DNA from: Streptomyces sp. NBRC 109706
Lineage (GTDB): Bacteria; Actinomycetota; Actinomycetes; Streptomycetales; Streptomycetaceae
DNA: 64,000 bases
NCBI RefSeq assembly: GCF_000974485.1
Contig: NZ_BBOM01000009.1
Span: 186,001 to 250,000 of the forward strand
Reading direction: 5' to 3'
Position numbers and translations under genes: made by a program. Position 1 is the stretch's first letter; each line of letters begins with the position of its first letter. This document shows, in pieces, positions 63,006-64,000 of the stretch. A model generated the notes under the pieces. That model was not told the DNA's origin. It saw only the letters and a program-made list of their open reading frames with translations, and did no database searches.

Positions 63006-63887
63006 ATGGATGCACCGCTGTATGCACCCTCGTCCACAGAGGCGACCGAAGCCGTCGCGGCGCCCGAGGCCGGAGGGCCGCCGCCCGTCGCGGAGCCACC
63101 CGTCGCCGAGCCGGCCGTGCCGCCGGTCGCGGCCGTTTCGGGTGCCAGGGCCGGCCGGGACCGGCGGGCCGAGGCCCATGCCGGGCTGCGTGAACTGCTG
63201 CTGCGGGGCGAGTTCGACGTGCGGGAACGGCTTGTCGAGGTGCGCCTGGCCGAACGGCTCGGGGTGTCCCGCACGCCGGTGCGGGAGGCGCTGGTGCGGC
63301 TGGTCGCCGACGGTCTGGTCGAGCGGCGCGGCGACGGCTACTACCCGGCGCGCCCCAACCTGGACGAGCTGCGGGACCTCTACGAACTGCGGATCACCGT
63401 CGAACTCCGGGGCATCACCCGGGCGTTGGAGTCCCCCCGGGTGACCCACGACCTGACCCTGCTGGCGCCGTTGCGGGATCGCTGGCGCGCGCTGCGCGCC
63501 CAACCCCCGGCGCCTGACCCGGGGTTCGTGGCCTGGGACGAGGACTTCCATCTCACGCTGCTGCGGGCCTCCGGCAATCCCCGGCTCACCGAGACCCTGG
63601 AGTCCGTGACCCGCCGCATCCGGCCGGTGCGGATGTACGACTACCTCACGGCCGACCGGATCAGCGCCACCGTCGTCGAGCATCTGGAGATCGTCGAGTT
63701 GGTGCTGGAGGGCCGACTCGCCGAGGCCAGGGACGCGTTGCACCGCCATGTGGGCGACTCCCTTGAGGTCGTCGAGGAACGGGCCGCCCGCGCGCTCGCC
63801 CAACAGGCCCTGCGCGGCCACCGAACGCCTGTCCCGGATGGTCACCGCCAGGTGGCCGCCCGGCACCGCACCGAGGAGAACCCGTGA
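63006..63887 (+). CDS. GntR-family regulator (FCD/FadR subfamily)
   Basis: The 293-residue protein has a 45-residue Pro/Ala-rich N-terminus, then the winged helix LRELLLRGEFDVRERLVEVR, AERLGVSRTPVREALVRLVA and an FCD helical domain (LYELRITVELRGITRAL, FHLTLLRASGNPRL, VVEHLEIVELVLEGRLAEA) whose metal ligands are Asp/His residues. Its stop overlaps the GTG of the next gene, so it regulates the operon it belongs to. Start ATG 63006. Confidence 0.88.
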   Translation: MDAPLYAPSSTEATEAVAAPEAGGPPPVAEPPVAEPAVPPVAAVSGARAGRDRRAEAHAGLRELLLRGEFDVRERLVEVRLAERLGVSRTPVREALVRLVADGLVERRGDGYYPARPNLDELRDLYELRITVELRGITRALESPRVTHDLTLLAPLRDRWRALRAQPPAPDPGFVAWDEDFHLTLLRASGNPRLTETLESVTRRIRPVRMYDYLTADRISATVVEHLEIVELVLEGRLAEARDALHRHVGDSLEVVEERAARALAQQALRGHRTPVPDGHRQVAARHRTEENP

Positions 63888-64000
63888 GTCACGCCCCCGC
63901 CGCCACCCCCGACCGCCGGGGGACCGTCTCCCCCACCGCCGTGGAACGGGTCGAGGAGAGCCTGCGGCTGCTCGCCGAAGCGGCCCGGCCCGAGGCCTGG
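63884..64000 (+). CDS. Start of a probable allophanate hydrolase (partial)
   Basis: The GTG at 63884 overlaps the GntR stop (GTGA). Only 39 residues are visible, with AVERVEESLRLLAEAARPEAW at the end cut by the window edge (core ERV...RPEAW). Allophanate hydrolases often begin with this ERVxxA...DRPEVWI pattern. If right, it would supply the last step of the guanidine/urea pathway at 23.7-29 kb. The call is tentative because so little is seen. Confidence 0.4.
   Translation, partial: MSHAPAATPDRRGTVSPTAVERVEESLRLLAEAARPEAW

Overview
The window is about 72% GC by eye. It has GTG and TTG starts, ATGA/GTGA-type gene overlaps, actinobacterial families (DUF2267, DUF2630, DUF397, SigB/F/G-type sigma factor, GlnR box) and very C-rich codon third positions. 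This points to a streptomycete or close actinomycete chromosome. I see no insertion sequence, prophage, CRISPR array, tRNA or rRNA, so it reads as ordinary chromosome with many nutrient-acquisition islands.

Layout. 1-6.1 kb: end of an ATP-dependent DNA ligase, a P-loop kinase, then the methylmalonyl-CoA mutase operon mutA-mutB-meaB. 6.1-10.7 kb: a GH31 alpha-glucosidase/xylosidase tail to tail with meaB, and two overlapping CNNM/CorC-type membrane proteins. 10.7-18.8 kb: a stress block with a small repeat protein, an SDR, a stand-alone ctaD, DUF2267, a SigB-type sigma factor, a GT9 transferase and large-subunit catalase katE; several promoters here have SigB-like spacing. 18.9-21.9 kb: an NDH-2-like flavoprotein and a selenium-binding/methanethiol oxidase protein. 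22.2-23.5 kb: a secreted serine hydrolase. 23.6-33.3 kb: a putative GlnR-controlled operon for guanidine/urea carboxylation (two DUF1989 proteins, a biotin carboxylase, an unassigned protein, a 2OG-Fe(II) oxygenase, a sodium symporter) followed by a TetR regulator. 33.4-37.4 kb: barstar, two VOC proteins and an Idh/sugar-isomerase pair. 37.8-43.6 kb: a sulfonate-type ABC transporter with two FMN monooxygenases. 43.6-48.3 kb: type II thioesterase, alditol oxidase, DUF2630, a frameshifted gene, a TrmH methyltransferase and small proteins. 48.5-58.8 kb: a lipid-metabolism block (acyl-CoA ligase, thiolase, FabG4-type reductase, MaoC hydratase, TetR, SCP2, acyl-CoA dehydrogenase) interrupted by a secreted M23 peptidase and a catalytically dead streptogrisin-like protein. 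58.9-64 kb: a split small gene, an acidic membrane protein, a GST-Xi protein, an SsuD-like monooxygenase, a GntR regulator and the first codons of a probable allophanate hydrolase.

How it fits together. The strongest unifying signal is four very short ORFs with a shared His/Val-Ile/Val-Asp-x-x-Arg-Val...Cys signature. They lie upstream of the sulfonate transporter operon (37.8 kb), the SsuD-like monooxygenase (62.8 kb), the GST-like gene (61.2 kb) and the selenium-binding/methanethiol oxidase gene (22.0 kb). They look like actinobacterial cysteine-type leader peptides, which would make these four units one sulfur-responsive regulon controlled by attenuation. A second inferred regulon is defined by a shared TetR-type operator at 51.9 and 57.05 kb that links the divergent thiolase/FabG4 genes with the TetR/SCP2/acyl-CoA dehydrogenase genes. 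A third is nitrogen: a perfect GlnR half-site pair precedes the guanidine/urea carboxylase operon, and the last gene of the window may supply the missing allophanate hydrolase.
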